Below the pieces are notes generated by a model. That model saw only the letters and a list, made by a program, of their open reading frames with translations, did no database searches and was not told the origin of the DNA. A stretch of DNA of 64,000 bases from an uncultured Methanomassiliicoccaceae archaeon (GTDB taxonomy: Archaea; Thermoplasmatota; Thermoplasmata; Methanomassiliicoccales; Methanomethylophilaceae), in NCBI GenBank assembly GCA_905187815.1, contig CAJJJM010000005.1:1-64000 (forward strand). Reading direction: 5' to 3'. Positions within the stretch are counted from its first letter, which is position 1. Each line of letters starts with the position of its first letter. Below are positions 1 through 8,620 of the stretch, one piece after another. Made by a program: the position numbers and the translations under genes.

Positions 1-1568
1 CTGCAGACGACGGCCGTGATCACCGCCGCGACCAGGAGCGCGATGATCACCGCCGCGACGGTCCGGAGGTCGACCGAGGGGGCATCCTCCTCGACCAGCC
101 CGCTCCCGTCGAATGCGAAGGTGCGTCCCGCCAGGACATCCGCGGAGACGTCGGTGACGGGCTCCAGGTCCCCGTCCCCGCCGCGGATGTAGAACGTCAT
201 CCCGGCGGATCCGGTCACGTCGGTCAATGATGACGGGAAGGACACCGACCCCAGATCGGACAGGCTGCCGATGATCGACAGGTCGACGCTGTCCTCTCCT
301 CCGATGAACACGAGCTCGCCGACGCTCGTCCGGTCGAACGTGCTCCCGGAGTATCCCGGGTCCCCGGGGATCTCGAGGCGGTCCAGGGTCATGAGGCTCA
401 GGGCGTTGTCGCTCAGGGTCGTGACGGTTTCGGGGATCGTGAGCGATCCGAGGTTCGAAGCGCCGGAGAAGGCGCCGGCCCCAATCGCAGTCACGGTTCC
501 GGGGACCGTGTAGCGGCTGTCGGGGCTGCCCAGCGGGTAGTTTATCAGCGTCGTGGCATCGCTGTCGAACAGGACGCCGTCCTCGACGGTGAACCATCCG
601 TTGTCGGGATCGACCGTGAATCTGGTGATGCCGTTGCACTGATAGAACGCGGAGCCGCCGATCGTCTCTACCTCCGGGCCGATCTCGAACGACTCCAGTG
701 CCATGCAGTGGGCGAAGGCAGATGCCCCAATCGTGCGGAGGTTCGGGAACGAGGGGAGGGTTACGAGCTCGGTGCATTCGAAGAAACCCCAGTCCCCGAT
801 GGAGGTGACGCTCCCGCCCCCGGTGACGGTTTTCAGGCCGGTGCAGAACAGGAACGCGCTGTCGGGGATCTCCGTGATGCCTGTCCCGATGTGGGCCGAG
901 ACCGCCGATGACGAGGAGAAGGCCTCCGTTCCGAGGTGTGTCACGGAATCGGGGATCGAGACCCCAGTGATGCCGGATGCCACGAACGCGCTCTCCCCTA
1001 TGCTCTCCAGGCCGTCGGGGAGGACGACCGCCCCGAGCCCGTGGGAGTTGTAGAACGCGTAGTCGCCGATGGCGGTCACACCGTCCGGAACCGTGTATGA
1101 ATCCGCGCTCCTGCCGGCAGGATATGCGACCAGCACATCCCCGTCGAACAGGACCTCGTCGACGCTGGTCAGGCTCCCTTCGCCGTACGCGTCTATCGAT
1201 ACCAGCGAGGGGAGGCATGTGAACGATGTGCGGCTTATCTCCACATCCGAGGGGATGGCGAGGTCCGTGACGTCCGGACAGGTGGAGCCGAGGTTCACTG
1301 TCGTCACGGCGTATCCGGTGCCGCCGATCGTTACGGTCTCGGCAACGGTGACGCTCCCGTAACCGCTCTGGAACCCGTCGGCCACGGCGGATCCCCCGAC
1401 GACCGAGTAGTGGACGCCGTCGATGTAGTCCTGGACGCCGTCCGTGCTGTAGGCGAGGCCCTCCTGCGGGGCTGTCCCGCCCTTCGACGACGGCAGGACG
1501 GTCGCAATGGAGACGGCGCATATGACGGCCAGAACGACTGCCGCCATGCCGGCGGTTGTGATCCTCAT
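1..1568 (-). CDS. BspA-like leucine-rich-repeat surface protein, 3' end off the window
   Basis: The reading frame stays open from the ATG at 1568 to the left edge (at least 522 residues, no stop). The N-terminus is a signal peptide: MRITTAG followed by a hydrophobic run rich in Ala and Val. The body is made of repeats of about 23 residues of the type 'YTVPDGVTAIGDYAFYNS' and 'SIPDSVTHLGTEAFSSS', the signature of the BspA-type LRR_5 family. The last visible codons (about 2-65) encode a hydrophobic stretch of Val, Ala, Ile and Leu after an acidic linker, which is a probable C-terminal membrane anchor. The inferred role is a cell-envelope adhesin or interaction protein facing outwards. No ligand can be named. 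Confidence 0.85.
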   Translation of the reverse strand, partial: MRITTAGMAAVVLAVICAVSIATVLPSSKGGTAPQEGLAYSTDGVQDYIDGVHYSVVGGSAVADGFQSGYGSVTVAETVTIGGTGYAVTTVNLGSTCPDVTDLAIPSDVEISRTSFTCLPSLVSIDAYGEGSLTSVDEVLFDGDVLVAYPAGRSADSYTVPDGVTAIGDYAFYNSHGLGAVVLPDGLESIGESAFVASGITGVSIPDSVTHLGTEAFSSSSAVSAHIGTGITEIPDSAFLFCTGLKTVTGGGSVTSIGDWGFFECTELVTLPSFPNLRTIGASAFAHCMALESFEIGPEVETIGGSAFYQCNGITRFTVDPDNGWFTVEDGVLFDSDATTLINYPLGSPDSRYTVPGTVTAIGAGAFSGASNLGSLTIPETVTTLSDNALSLMTLDRLEIPGDPGYSGSTFDRTSVGELVFIGGEDSVDLSIIGSLSDLGSVSFPSSLTDVTGSAGMTFYIRGGDGDLEPVTDVSADVLAGRTFAFDGSGLVEEDAPSVDLRTVAAVIIALLVAAVITAVVC

Positions 1569-1651
1569 GCGGAGGATATCGGGGCATCGCTTTTAGAAGG
1601 TGATGACCGGCGCCCGCGGTCGGTTCCCCGACAGGGGAATCGTCTCGCGGG

Positions 1652-2203
1652 TCACGGCTGCATGCACTCCTCCTTCTCCACGAACCTGCACTGCTCCCTG
1701 ACGAAGTCAACCGCCCATCCCGCCGCCTCCCCGCATCTGCGGAGGGCGTCCTCGGGGTCGGTGAAGCGCATGCACGCGGCGGCCGCCTCGACGTTTATGT
1801 GGTTCCCTATCCCGGCGATGGCATCGGCCTCCCTGCCGGGTCCGAAGGACTGGAAGTACCCCTCGACGAGGCTCTCCAGGTAGTCCTGGGCCTGCATCAG
1901 GAGGTGGATCCTGGTGTCCCTGTCGGTCTGCATGAGGGATGCGTCGTCGGATGCCGGCGAATCTCCCCAGCTCGGTCTCGTCTCGTTGTAGTGCCTCACG
2001 ATGAGGCCGATGCGCTCGAGGTTCTCCGAGACCACTGTCTCGGGGACATCCGTCTTGAGGGCGTAGAACGCGACGGCCATGCCGGCTATGTTGGCCCAGT
2101 TCCCCGGACCGACCCTTCTCCCCATCTCCGCCGCCTCCTGGTCGGCCATGCGGAGGCGTTCGATTATCTCTGCGTCTGTGGGGGATTCCATGAAGGTGGT
2201 CAT
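1652..2203 (-). CDS. Hypothetical protein, 183 aa
   Basis: I do not recognise this family. The protein is soluble, mostly helical by composition, with no signal peptide or membrane segment. It carries clusters of Cys and acidic residues near the C-terminus (ending EKEECMQP). It lies upstream of and in the same direction as the BspA-like gene with an 83-nt gap, so the two may share a transcript. Codon use matches the high-G+C neighbours. The start at 2203 is the first ATG of the frame (MTTFMESPTD); the internal ATG five codons later is also possible. Confidence 0.6.
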   Translation of the reverse strand: MTTFMESPTDAEIIERLRMADQEAAEMGRRVGPGNWANIAGMAVAFYALKTDVPETVVSENLERIGLIVRHYNETRPSWGDSPASDDASLMQTDRDTRIHLLMQAQDYLESLVEGYFQSFGPGREADAIAGIGNHINVEAAAACMRFTDPEDALRRCGEAAGWAVDFVREQCRFVEKEECMQP

Positions 2204-2417
2204 CGCATCTGTGTTTTTAATCGAGCAGGTCAGAACGGGTCTAGTGTTCTTGCCGTGGGTATCAGCCAGTCGGGAACACCTGTTGCAGGTTCGAGGGTCC
2301 CATCTTCTCTTCTAGCACAACTAATGTACCGTCCGTCGATTCTAAACATCCATCCTATCAGGAATCTGTTCATCTTAGCTTCGAACAGCTTTCCCATACA
2401 GATTCGTCTTGTGACGT

Positions 2418-2484
2418 GCGTGCACGCTTATCCCTTCATATATCCGGTTGTGAAGTTGTGTGATATTCAATGCAACACATTGAA
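2418..2484. promoter_or_regulatory. Candidate operator/promoter of the toxin-antitoxin pair
   Basis: A perfect 10-bp palindrome GCGTGCACGC lies at 2418-2427. It is followed by a TATA-like ATATATCC near 2438, then a perfect inverted repeat TTCAATG-5 nt-CATTGAA at 2466-2484 that would sit on or just after the transcription start. Antitoxins with ribbon-helix-helix domains normally autoregulate through such repeats. Binding is inferred, not shown. Confidence 0.45.
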
Positions 2485-2509
2485 AAGGGAGGACGATGTA
2501 TTGTATATC

Positions 2510-2782
2510 ATGGCAAAGGCAGTGAATGTGAGCATCCGCATCGACGAGGATGTCAAGAGGGAGAGCGAGGAACTCTTCGGCGAGCTGGGGCTCACCTTGT
2601 CCGCCGCGGTGAACGTCTTTCTGAGGCAGGCGATCCGTCACGGCGGGATCCCTTTCGACGTCAGGATTGGGACGCCGAATCAGACGACCATCGCCGCGTT
2701 GGAGGAAGGGGAGCGCCTGCTTAGGGATCCAGAAACGAAACGCTATACGGCCGAGGAACTGATCAGAGAGCTGAATCAATGA
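2510..2782 (+). CDS. RelB/DinJ-family antitoxin
   Basis: A 90-residue protein beginning MAKAVNVSIRIDEDVK. The N-terminal beta strand and following helices match the ribbon-helix-helix DNA-binding fold of DinJ/RelB ('LGLTLSAAVNVFLRQAI', 'GGIPFDV'). The charged C-terminus (YTAEELIRELNQ) is the usual toxin-neutralising arm. It binds and inhibits the YafQ-type toxin encoded immediately downstream, with an overlap of 4 nt (ATGA), and should repress its own promoter. The ATG at 2510 gives the canonical N-terminus. An in-frame TTG at 2501 sits at a better distance from the GGAGG at 2489 and could add three residues. Confidence 0.9.
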   Translation: MAKAVNVSIRIDEDVKRESEELFGELGLTLSAAVNVFLRQAIRHGGIPFDVRIGTPNQTTIAALEEGERLLRDPETKRYTAEELIRELNQ

Positions 2783-3054
2783 CACTGGACGTCATCGCCA
2801 CCAGTCAGTTCAGAAGGGACTATGAGCTTCTGAAGAGGAGAGGGTACGATATCGGACGTCTGAACGATGTCATAATCAGACTCTCCAATGAAGAGCAGCT
2901 ACCTCCCAGGTTCAAGGATCATAGGCTCAAGGGCAACCTCAGGGAATACCGGGAGTGTCACATCACTTACGATTGGATCCTGATATACAAGATCGACAGG
3001 AACGCGCTCGTTCTTCTGCTTTCCCGCACGGGGGAGCATGACGACCTGTTCTAG
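2779..3054 (+). CDS. yafQ: YafQ-family mRNA interferase toxin
   Basis: A 91-residue RelE/YafQ-type toxin that cleaves mRNA on the ribosome when released from its antitoxin. Family landmarks are visible: 'SQFRRDYELLKRRGYD' at the N-terminus, 'FKDHRLKGN', 'ECHITYDWILIYKI', and the C-terminal 'RTGEHDDLF'. These hold the conserved His, Asp, Arg and terminal Phe of YafQ active sites, so the toxin appears intact. It is translationally coupled to the antitoxin by an ATGA overlap. It ends with TAG, a codon that may be partly decoded in pyrrolysine-using archaea; readthrough would add about 30 residues. Confidence 0.92.
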   Translation: MTLDVIATSQFRRDYELLKRRGYDIGRLNDVIIRLSNEEQLPPRFKDHRLKGNLREYRECHITYDWILIYKIDRNALVLLLSRTGEHDDLF

Positions 3055-3263
3055 GCGTCAGGTGCGACATCTGTATCGATGTGTCCGACCGCTGATTGCT
3101 GTCTTTCTATTCCCGATTCTAGATTGCGTCTGTTCTTGGACTAACACCTAACTTTGACAGAAGCATCCGCTAATGGATTCTGAACGGATGGATTTTGACA
3201 GTTGCCCGGTTCCGCTGCGCGGACCCCTGCAACAGTTACCTTGACGTCCCCGGATCAGGAGGT

Positions 3264-3917
3264 TCACATGGTCGGAACCTCCGAGAAGAGGCCATAGCAT
3301 CTCAGAACGGCCTCGTTCAGAGGGTTGAAGTTGGACAGGACGAACCTCCTCTCGCCATCCTTCCTGCGGACCACCGTAAGTGTCAACTCCTGAATGGCAT
3401 CCGTGATGAATTTCGTCGCCTTGGAGGATGCTGGCTCGCACAGGAAACGTGTCACGGACGTCATTGCCTGAGCGAGGAAACCTGTTAGAAGGACGGCGTC
3501 GTCCGTTCAGGTGCGGATAGACCTGATGCTGATATCCGACTTCATCGACGAGAACAGCTTCTCCACCACGTCATTGGACAGATACTTGGACCGCGCTTCG
3601 CGCGGGTCCATGTCCAGGTCCGACACCAGGCAGAAGAAACCCTTACTGCTGGTGGTACCCTTCTCAAGGAGGAGGCCGAAGATCTCCCTGATCGGACGCT
3701 GCATCGTGAATTCGTGGCAGCGGAGGATGCTGAAGTTGTCCCCGGCCTTGTACGCGACCATCGCTTCGGTCAGCTTGGCGAGGTCGGTGCCCTTGGTCTT
3801 GAACGCTTGGGCCCAGACGAAGTTGCCGATGGGAACCGATAAATTGTCGTTGCGCTTAATCTGGAACGTCCTGAAACGGGTTTGTTTGGTCATAAATCTG
3901 CATTTCAGGACACCTTT
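3264..3917 (-). pseudogene. Decayed DDE transposase (IS1634/IS4-like C-terminal part)
   Basis: On the minus strand a frame opens after a TGA at 3918-3920 and encodes MTKQTRFRTFQIKR, then 'GFFCLVSDLDMDPREA' and 'NDVVEKLFSSMKSDISIRSI'. The last block resembles the Y-x-x-x-x-x-VEK-x-F-x-x-x-K region at the end of IS1634/IS4-type DDE transposases. The same frame is cut by a single TGA at 3507-3509 and continues as TDDAVLLTGFLAQAM to 3264. The catalytic N-terminal part is absent. It is interpreted as a fragment of an inactivated insertion sequence beside the CRISPR locus; the exact IS family needs a profile search. Confidence 0.6.
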
Positions 3918-3963
3918 TCATCGTTTCGTCCCGGTCTGTATCATGTCTCAAAATCAGATCATT

Positions 3964-4027
3964 CTGTCAAAGTCAGGTGATATGTTCATCACTTTTTATC
4001 TCGAGTTGGATAGTTGAGTTTTGACAG
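3964..4027. repeat. Inverted CTGTCAAA / TTTTGACAG pair beside the IS remnant
   Basis: CTGTCAAA at 3964-3971 faces TTTTGACAG at 4019-4027. Two more TTTGACAG copies lie at 3153-3160 and 3193-3201, on the other side of the transposase remnant. They may be worn terminal repeats of the element or of nested insertions; no clean target-site duplication could be recognised. Confidence 0.35.
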
Positions 4028-4103
4028 AGCTACAGGATGATAGTCTAAATGATGAAGTATTAAGTACGAAAAATATTACAAACAATACAAGTAATACAGA
4101 GAT

Positions 4104-4163
4104 TACATGTAACTGATATTATATTCGAAGATAGATATAGTCTAAAATAGGTTGTAAATCTCC
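4104..4163 (+). promoter_or_regulatory. Probable promoter and operator of the cas operon
   Basis: The 240 bp before cas3 are strongly AT-rich. A perfect palindrome TTACATGTAA (4104-4113) stands directly before a TATA-like TTATATTC (4120-4127), which would place transcription start near 4149, about 15 nt before the cas3 ATG. Several TTACA/ATACA half-sites precede it (about 4070-4100). A role as a repressor site is inferred from position and symmetry. Confidence 0.45.
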
Positions 4164-6668
4164 ATGATGACCGATAGCGATATCATCAAACCATTGACTC
4201 TATGGGGTAAGAAATCAGAAAACGGGTCATCAGTGCATCTTCTCGAATATCATATGGTGGATTCTGCATCCGTATGTGCTGAGATTCTGAGAAAGGATCA
4301 AAGACTCTCAAAGTCAATTGCAAATGCATTGGGTGTCGAACAAAGTGCAGCAATCAAGACTATGAGTTTTCTTACAGCTCTGCACGATATCGGAAAAGTA
4401 AGCAACCTGTTCCAACATCGGAATCAGGAAGTCAAGAATTATCGTCACGATCTGATGGGTTATGTGCTTTTAACTTCAGATGAATTTGAAAACAGGATCA
4501 TAAAGCATCTCATAGGTCATGATGGTAGGGTAACTCGTCGCGTTCGCAGGTCCATACGTGATCTTGTCAGGGCATCCGCTATGCATCACGGTTCACCCTT
4601 AGGTTGGAACCAACATGATTCCGAACTTCCTCTGATGTTCAGAGAAAAAGGAGAGATCACGAATGCATATTCAGTGTTAGAACACATCATCGCCCTATAC
4701 CCTCAAGAGTCATGCATCTCATTAAGGGCTTTGGAGTCCGAAGAATGCAGGCCCATCACAACGATATTAGCGGGCCTTGTATCACTATCGGACTGGATTG
4801 CCTCGGATGAGTCCCTATTTCCGTGGGTGGGAGGTGTAACAAGTCTGCTCGAATATCGTGATATTTCCGAGAAGACTGCCAGAGTAATAATCAGGGATGA
4901 TACGCTCGGCATATTTTTACCGTCGATTTCAGGTAGAAGGGACTACAGCAGGATATTCAATTTCGAACTTAGCCCTCTACAGAGGATTATGGCCGACTCT
5001 GAATCGGGTCTTGCGATGATGGCCATAGTGGAGGACGCGACAGGAAGTGGTAAGACAGAAGCGTCCCTGATATGGGCAACCAGAAGCATATCGCGGCATC
5101 TCTGTGAAGGGATTACATATGCTCTCCCGACAAGAGCCACTTCGAATATGATGTTCACCAGGTTGGATTCGTTAAAAAACTCGTTGTTCGGAGAAAGATG
5201 CAGCACTTCTCTCATCCATGGATCATCAAAATACTTCTTGGAATCGCAGGGAATCTCGGATGTAAGTGGATGGTATTCAGAGGGAAGCAACAAATCCATG
5301 TTTGCCAACATTTCGGTATGCACTGTGGATCAGGCGATTCAGGCCATTCTTCCTGCTCGCTATGAACCTTTGAAGTTGCTCTCCCTTTCCAGACATGTTC
5401 TTGTGATTGACGAGGTGCATTCGTTCGATGCCTATACATTCAATCTGATATGCGGGTTGGTCTCAGCCTGCAGATTGTATTCCATCCCGGTGATGTTGCT
5501 CTCGGCCACACTTCCATCTATGATGAGGAAGCGGCTGCTTTCGTCTTACGATGTTCCGGTGGAGGAACTATCGGATGTATATCCCCTGGTCACAGTATGT
5601 GATACCAAGGGGTACAAGGAGATATCCTGCGAATCATCACATCGGAGCGAGCGTGTTGTGCATGTGAGGTACACGTCGGACGAACGGTCGATGCTACTTG
5701 AAATCTTGGAGCTTTCGAAGGCTGGTTTCAAAATAGGTATTATCCGGAACACTGTTGACAGTGCGATAGAGACGTATGATTATCTGCAGGACTGTGCCGA
5801 TGTTCCAGTCATCCTGATCCATTCAAGGTATACGATAGCTGACAGGACCAGGATTGAGAACCTGGTTATGGACAGTTGCGGAAAAACCGTCAGGACCAAC
5901 GGTGGCCTGATAGTTGTAGGCACTCAGGTGATAGAGCAATCTATGGATATCTCGTTCGACAGGTTGTTCTCTGATCTCTCTCCGATGGACTCGTTAATCC
6001 AACGTATGGGCCGTATGCAGAGATTCGGTGTAACGGAACTCAGTCCGGAGGTCGTCGTGTTCGGACCGTCATTCGATGAAAATCCCTCTTCGGAATGGTA
6101 TTCTGACAGATTTCCGAAAGCCTCGTTCGTTTACCGCAATCATTATTCTCTTTGGAAGACAGCGGAACTGTTGATGGATCGTAATGTCCAGATACCGGGG
6201 GATTACAGGCATCTTGTGGAATGCGCATACTCATCACCGACGAAGGATAGTCCGTTCTATGAGAACTATAGGAAGTTCATGAAGGAATCAATGGGATCCG
6301 AATCCAGCTCCTCCAGCCTTGTCCTTGACCTGAAACAGAGCTATGGATTTGTGTCCGAGATGTTCAGTACTATGGGATGGGAAGGTGATTCTGTCTCTGT
6401 TACCCGTGAGGATGACGGAAGGACAGAGATTTGCATGCTCACATTAGAGATGGATGGACGTATTGTCCCATTGTCAGGGCTTCCTGAGACTAGCACCATT
6501 CGTCTCCGTAGGGATATGTGTGGCAGATCTGCAGAGAACCCCTTCGGAAGGAGGTGGGCCCACGTCAATATCGTGGTTCTCCATGAGGTATCCTCTGACA
6601 CATTCAAAGGTTTTAGTAATGGAAATCATATACTGTATGATAATACGAGAGGGGCCAGGTATGTTTAA
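4164..6668 (+). CDS. cas3: CRISPR-associated helicase-nuclease Cas3 (type I-E)
   Basis: An 834-residue single-chain Cas3. The N-terminal HD nuclease is shown by H30 in 'LLEYHMVDSA', 'ALHDIGK' (H74-D75) and 'MHHGSPLGW'. The SF2 helicase follows, with Walker A 'DATGSGKTEAS', DExH box 'LVIDEVHSFDAY', 'LLSATLP', and motif VI 'QRMGRMQRFG'. It is recruited by Cascade to the displaced strand and degrades target DNA 3' to 5'. It is the first gene of the cas operon and overlaps cse1 by 8 nt. Codons are clearly more AT-rich than in flanking housekeeping genes, which suggests transfer. All nuclease and helicase motifs are intact, so interference should be functional. Confidence 0.95.
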   Translation: MMTDSDIIKPLTLWGKKSENGSSVHLLEYHMVDSASVCAEILRKDQRLSKSIANALGVEQSAAIKTMSFLTALHDIGKVSNLFQHRNQEVKNYRHDLMGYVLLTSDEFENRIIKHLIGHDGRVTRRVRRSIRDLVRASAMHHGSPLGWNQHDSELPLMFREKGEITNAYSVLEHIIALYPQESCISLRALESEECRPITTILAGLVSLSDWIASDESLFPWVGGVTSLLEYRDISEKTARVIIRDDTLGIFLPSISGRRDYSRIFNFELSPLQRIMADSESGLAMMAIVEDATGSGKTEASLIWATRSISRHLCEGITYALPTRATSNMMFTRLDSLKNSLFGERCSTSLIHGSSKYFLESQGISDVSGWYSEGSNKSMFANISVCTVDQAIQAILPARYEPLKLLSLSRHVLVIDEVHSFDAYTFNLICGLVSACRLYSIPVMLLSATLPSMMRKRLLSSYDVPVEELSDVYPLVTVCDTKGYKEISCESSHRSERVVHVRYTSDERSMLLEILELSKAGFKIGIIRNTVDSAIETYDYLQDCADVPVILIHSRYTIADRTRIENLVMDSCGKTVRTNGGLIVVGTQVIEQSMDISFDRLFSDLSPMDSLIQRMGRMQRFGVTELSPEVVVFGPSFDENPSSEWYSDRFPKASFVYRNHYSLWKTAELLMDRNVQIPGDYRHLVECAYSSPTKDSPFYENYRKFMKESMGSESSSSSLVLDLKQSYGFVSEMFSTMGWEGDSVSVTREDDGRTEICMLTLEMDGRIVPLSGLPETSTIRLRRDMCGRSAENPFGRRWAHVNIVVLHEVSSDTFKGFSNGNHILYDNTRGARYV

Positions 6669-8139
6669 TCTGATCGAGGAGAGCTGGATCCCAGCAACAA
6701 CAGATGAGGGAAATGTCGTATATGTATCGCCGTGGGAAATCAGCAGACCAGACATCACACTGACTGACCTAGCGTTCGAGAGGCCGGATTTCAACTCGGC
6801 AGTATATCAGTTCCTGATAGGATTGTATCAGACCGTCTATACTCCTAAGGACGATGATGAATGGTTGGATCGTCTGGAGGAACCGCCATGTCCTGAAGAG
6901 ATGCATACGCTCATGTCCTATGCGGTAGACAAGTTCGAACTTCTGGGAGGGTGGCCTCGTTATATGCAGGATGCCTCGGTCTCGTCGGCATCCGACAAGG
7001 GGATTATGGGTTTGCTAATTACCAATCCCGGAGAGAACACGGTGAAGCTGGGCAAGGACTTCTTCATCAAGAGACGGAGTGGCGGAGGACTTTGTCTCTC
7101 CTGTGCATCGGCTGCCCTTACAGCCATGCAGACGATGGCTCCGATGGGGGGTTCAGGACTCAGGGCATCGGTACGTGGATCATCAGCCATAACCGTATTG
7201 ATTCGTGGGAAGACCCTGTGGCAGAATGTGTATCTGAATGTTTTGACATCAGAACGTCTGAAACGTACCGGGGGTCAAGACCCATCTGCCGATCCATTCG
7301 TCTGGACCAAGGAACAGTGTGCAGGTACTGTGCATACACAGAGCAACAGCCCTCTTGCAATCGAATGGTCGATGGTACGCAGGATAATGCTAGGGGATTT
7401 ATTTCCTGGAACATGTACCATATGCGGTCGGGAATGCGACTGCATCTTCTCTTTCAAAGAGATGAACAAAGGGAACGAGTACCCATCCTGGATACATCCG
7501 CTGTCTCCGACGTATGTGACGAAGGATGGAAGAACCCTGCATAAGCTGATGAATCGGGATATGGCCCATTTCTATCAATGGTCTGCTCTCGCATATCAGG
7601 GTCAGGAGTTTGCACGTCCGTCCCTCAACGTATCTCAGATGTCCGACAACAGGGCGTACCTGCAAGATATTCTTCATTCTGTTCCACGGCTATGGATTAA
7701 CGGATATCAGAATAAACAGGCCCTTCCGGAGTACTGGGTAGATGTGACGGTCCCGGTCTACACCGGTTATGGTGACGAGGGGTTATTCGATTCGTTCGTT
7801 CGCAACCTGATCAGGCTATCAAGGAAGACCGAGAAGAACATGTCCGATGCACTGAAGAAAACATTGGGTGACGGATTCAACAAGAGTCCTGTCTCCTCAA
7901 ACTTCTGGTCTGTATGCGATTCGGCATTCATCATCGCAGTTTCCCAATACTCGTCGAATACACAGGATCAAGTCATCGAGAACTGGATTGTCAAGATGCG
8001 TGAGATAGCGTTCAGTACATTCGATGAGGTGACAGAAACAGTTCCGTTGGAGGATTACGGCAAAGCAGTGATGGAGAGATCGAATCTGTTCAAACAACTG
8101 TCCAAGAAATCCATGATGAAGGAGTTGAGCAAGGAATGA
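6661..8139 (+). CDS. casA: Cascade large subunit Cse1/Cas8e
   Basis: A 492-residue protein close to the usual length of about 500. The N-terminus MFNLIEESWIP is the hallmark start of Cse1 and fixes the ATG at 6661, preceded by GAGGGG; the frame is open further upstream but inside cas3. A CxxC pair ('CTICGRECDC', about residues 250-260) matches the metal site seen in this family. Cse1 recognises the PAM, opens the target DNA and docks Cas3. It overlaps cas3 by 8 nt and cse2 by 4 nt (ATGA), so translation is coupled. Confidence 0.93.
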   Translation: MFNLIEESWIPATTDEGNVVYVSPWEISRPDITLTDLAFERPDFNSAVYQFLIGLYQTVYTPKDDDEWLDRLEEPPCPEEMHTLMSYAVDKFELLGGWPRYMQDASVSSASDKGIMGLLITNPGENTVKLGKDFFIKRRSGGGLCLSCASAALTAMQTMAPMGGSGLRASVRGSSAITVLIRGKTLWQNVYLNVLTSERLKRTGGQDPSADPFVWTKEQCAGTVHTQSNSPLAIEWSMVRRIMLGDLFPGTCTICGRECDCIFSFKEMNKGNEYPSWIHPLSPTYVTKDGRTLHKLMNRDMAHFYQWSALAYQGQEFARPSLNVSQMSDNRAYLQDILHSVPRLWINGYQNKQALPEYWVDVTVPVYTGYGDEGLFDSFVRNLIRLSRKTEKNMSDALKKTLGDGFNKSPVSSNFWSVCDSAFIIAVSQYSSNTQDQVIENWIVKMREIAFSTFDEVTETVPLEDYGKAVMERSNLFKQLSKKSMMKELSKE

Positions 8140-8615
8140 ACAACGAGGCCGAATTCGAAGAAGAGGTCTACAAATGGTGGAGCTCGCTTCATAGAGATCC
8201 AGGCGCCCGTGCCAGGATGAGACATCAGGCGGACATCCTGGGAATAATGATGAATGAGGAGTTCTACAATCTCGTGATCAAGGTACCCTATGTCAGGAGG
8301 AAGAACCTGGCCTGCATAGCCATGGCTTTGAGCCATGTGGATTACGACAGCAAGAATTCAGTACCCTGTATGATGGGTCGCAAAAGCGGTCAATCGGAGC
8401 ATACGGTATCCGAGCAGAGATTCCGCCGTATCATCGAGTCCGATTCAGAAGAGGCGGTGAGACAGCTGATTAGGGTCCTTCCCATGATTGGTTCGGAGGG
8501 GGATGTCCGTGACATCGCCAGAACTTTCCGTTTCTGGAACAGCGACAGTAAGATCTCCCAGAAGAGGTGGATCGAGGAGTACTACCTTTCAAACAACAAG
8601 ACGAAGGAAGAGTGA
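8136..8615 (+). CDS. casB: Cascade small subunit Cse2/Cas11e
   Basis: A 159-residue helical, strongly charged protein, the usual size for Cse2. Family traits are 'VYKWWSSLHRDPGARARMR' near the N-terminus and the 'RFRRIIESDSEEAVRQLIR' helix. Two copies line the inside of Cascade and stabilise the crRNA-target duplex and the displaced strand. Coupled to cse1 by ATGA; five nt separate it from cas7. Confidence 0.9.
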   Translation: MNNEAEFEEEVYKWWSSLHRDPGARARMRHQADILGIMMNEEFYNLVIKVPYVRRKNLACIAMALSHVDYDSKNSVPCMMGRKSGQSEHTVSEQRFRRIIESDSEEAVRQLIRVLPMIGSEGDVRDIARTFRFWNSDSKISQKRWIEEYYLSNNKTKEE

Positions 8616-8620
8616 AGAAG

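Noticed and set aside
2280..2312. GGTTCGAGGGTCCC resembling a tRNA T-arm
   Set aside because: The flanking bases do not form the five-bp T stem, and no acceptor or anticodon arm can be drawn on either strand.
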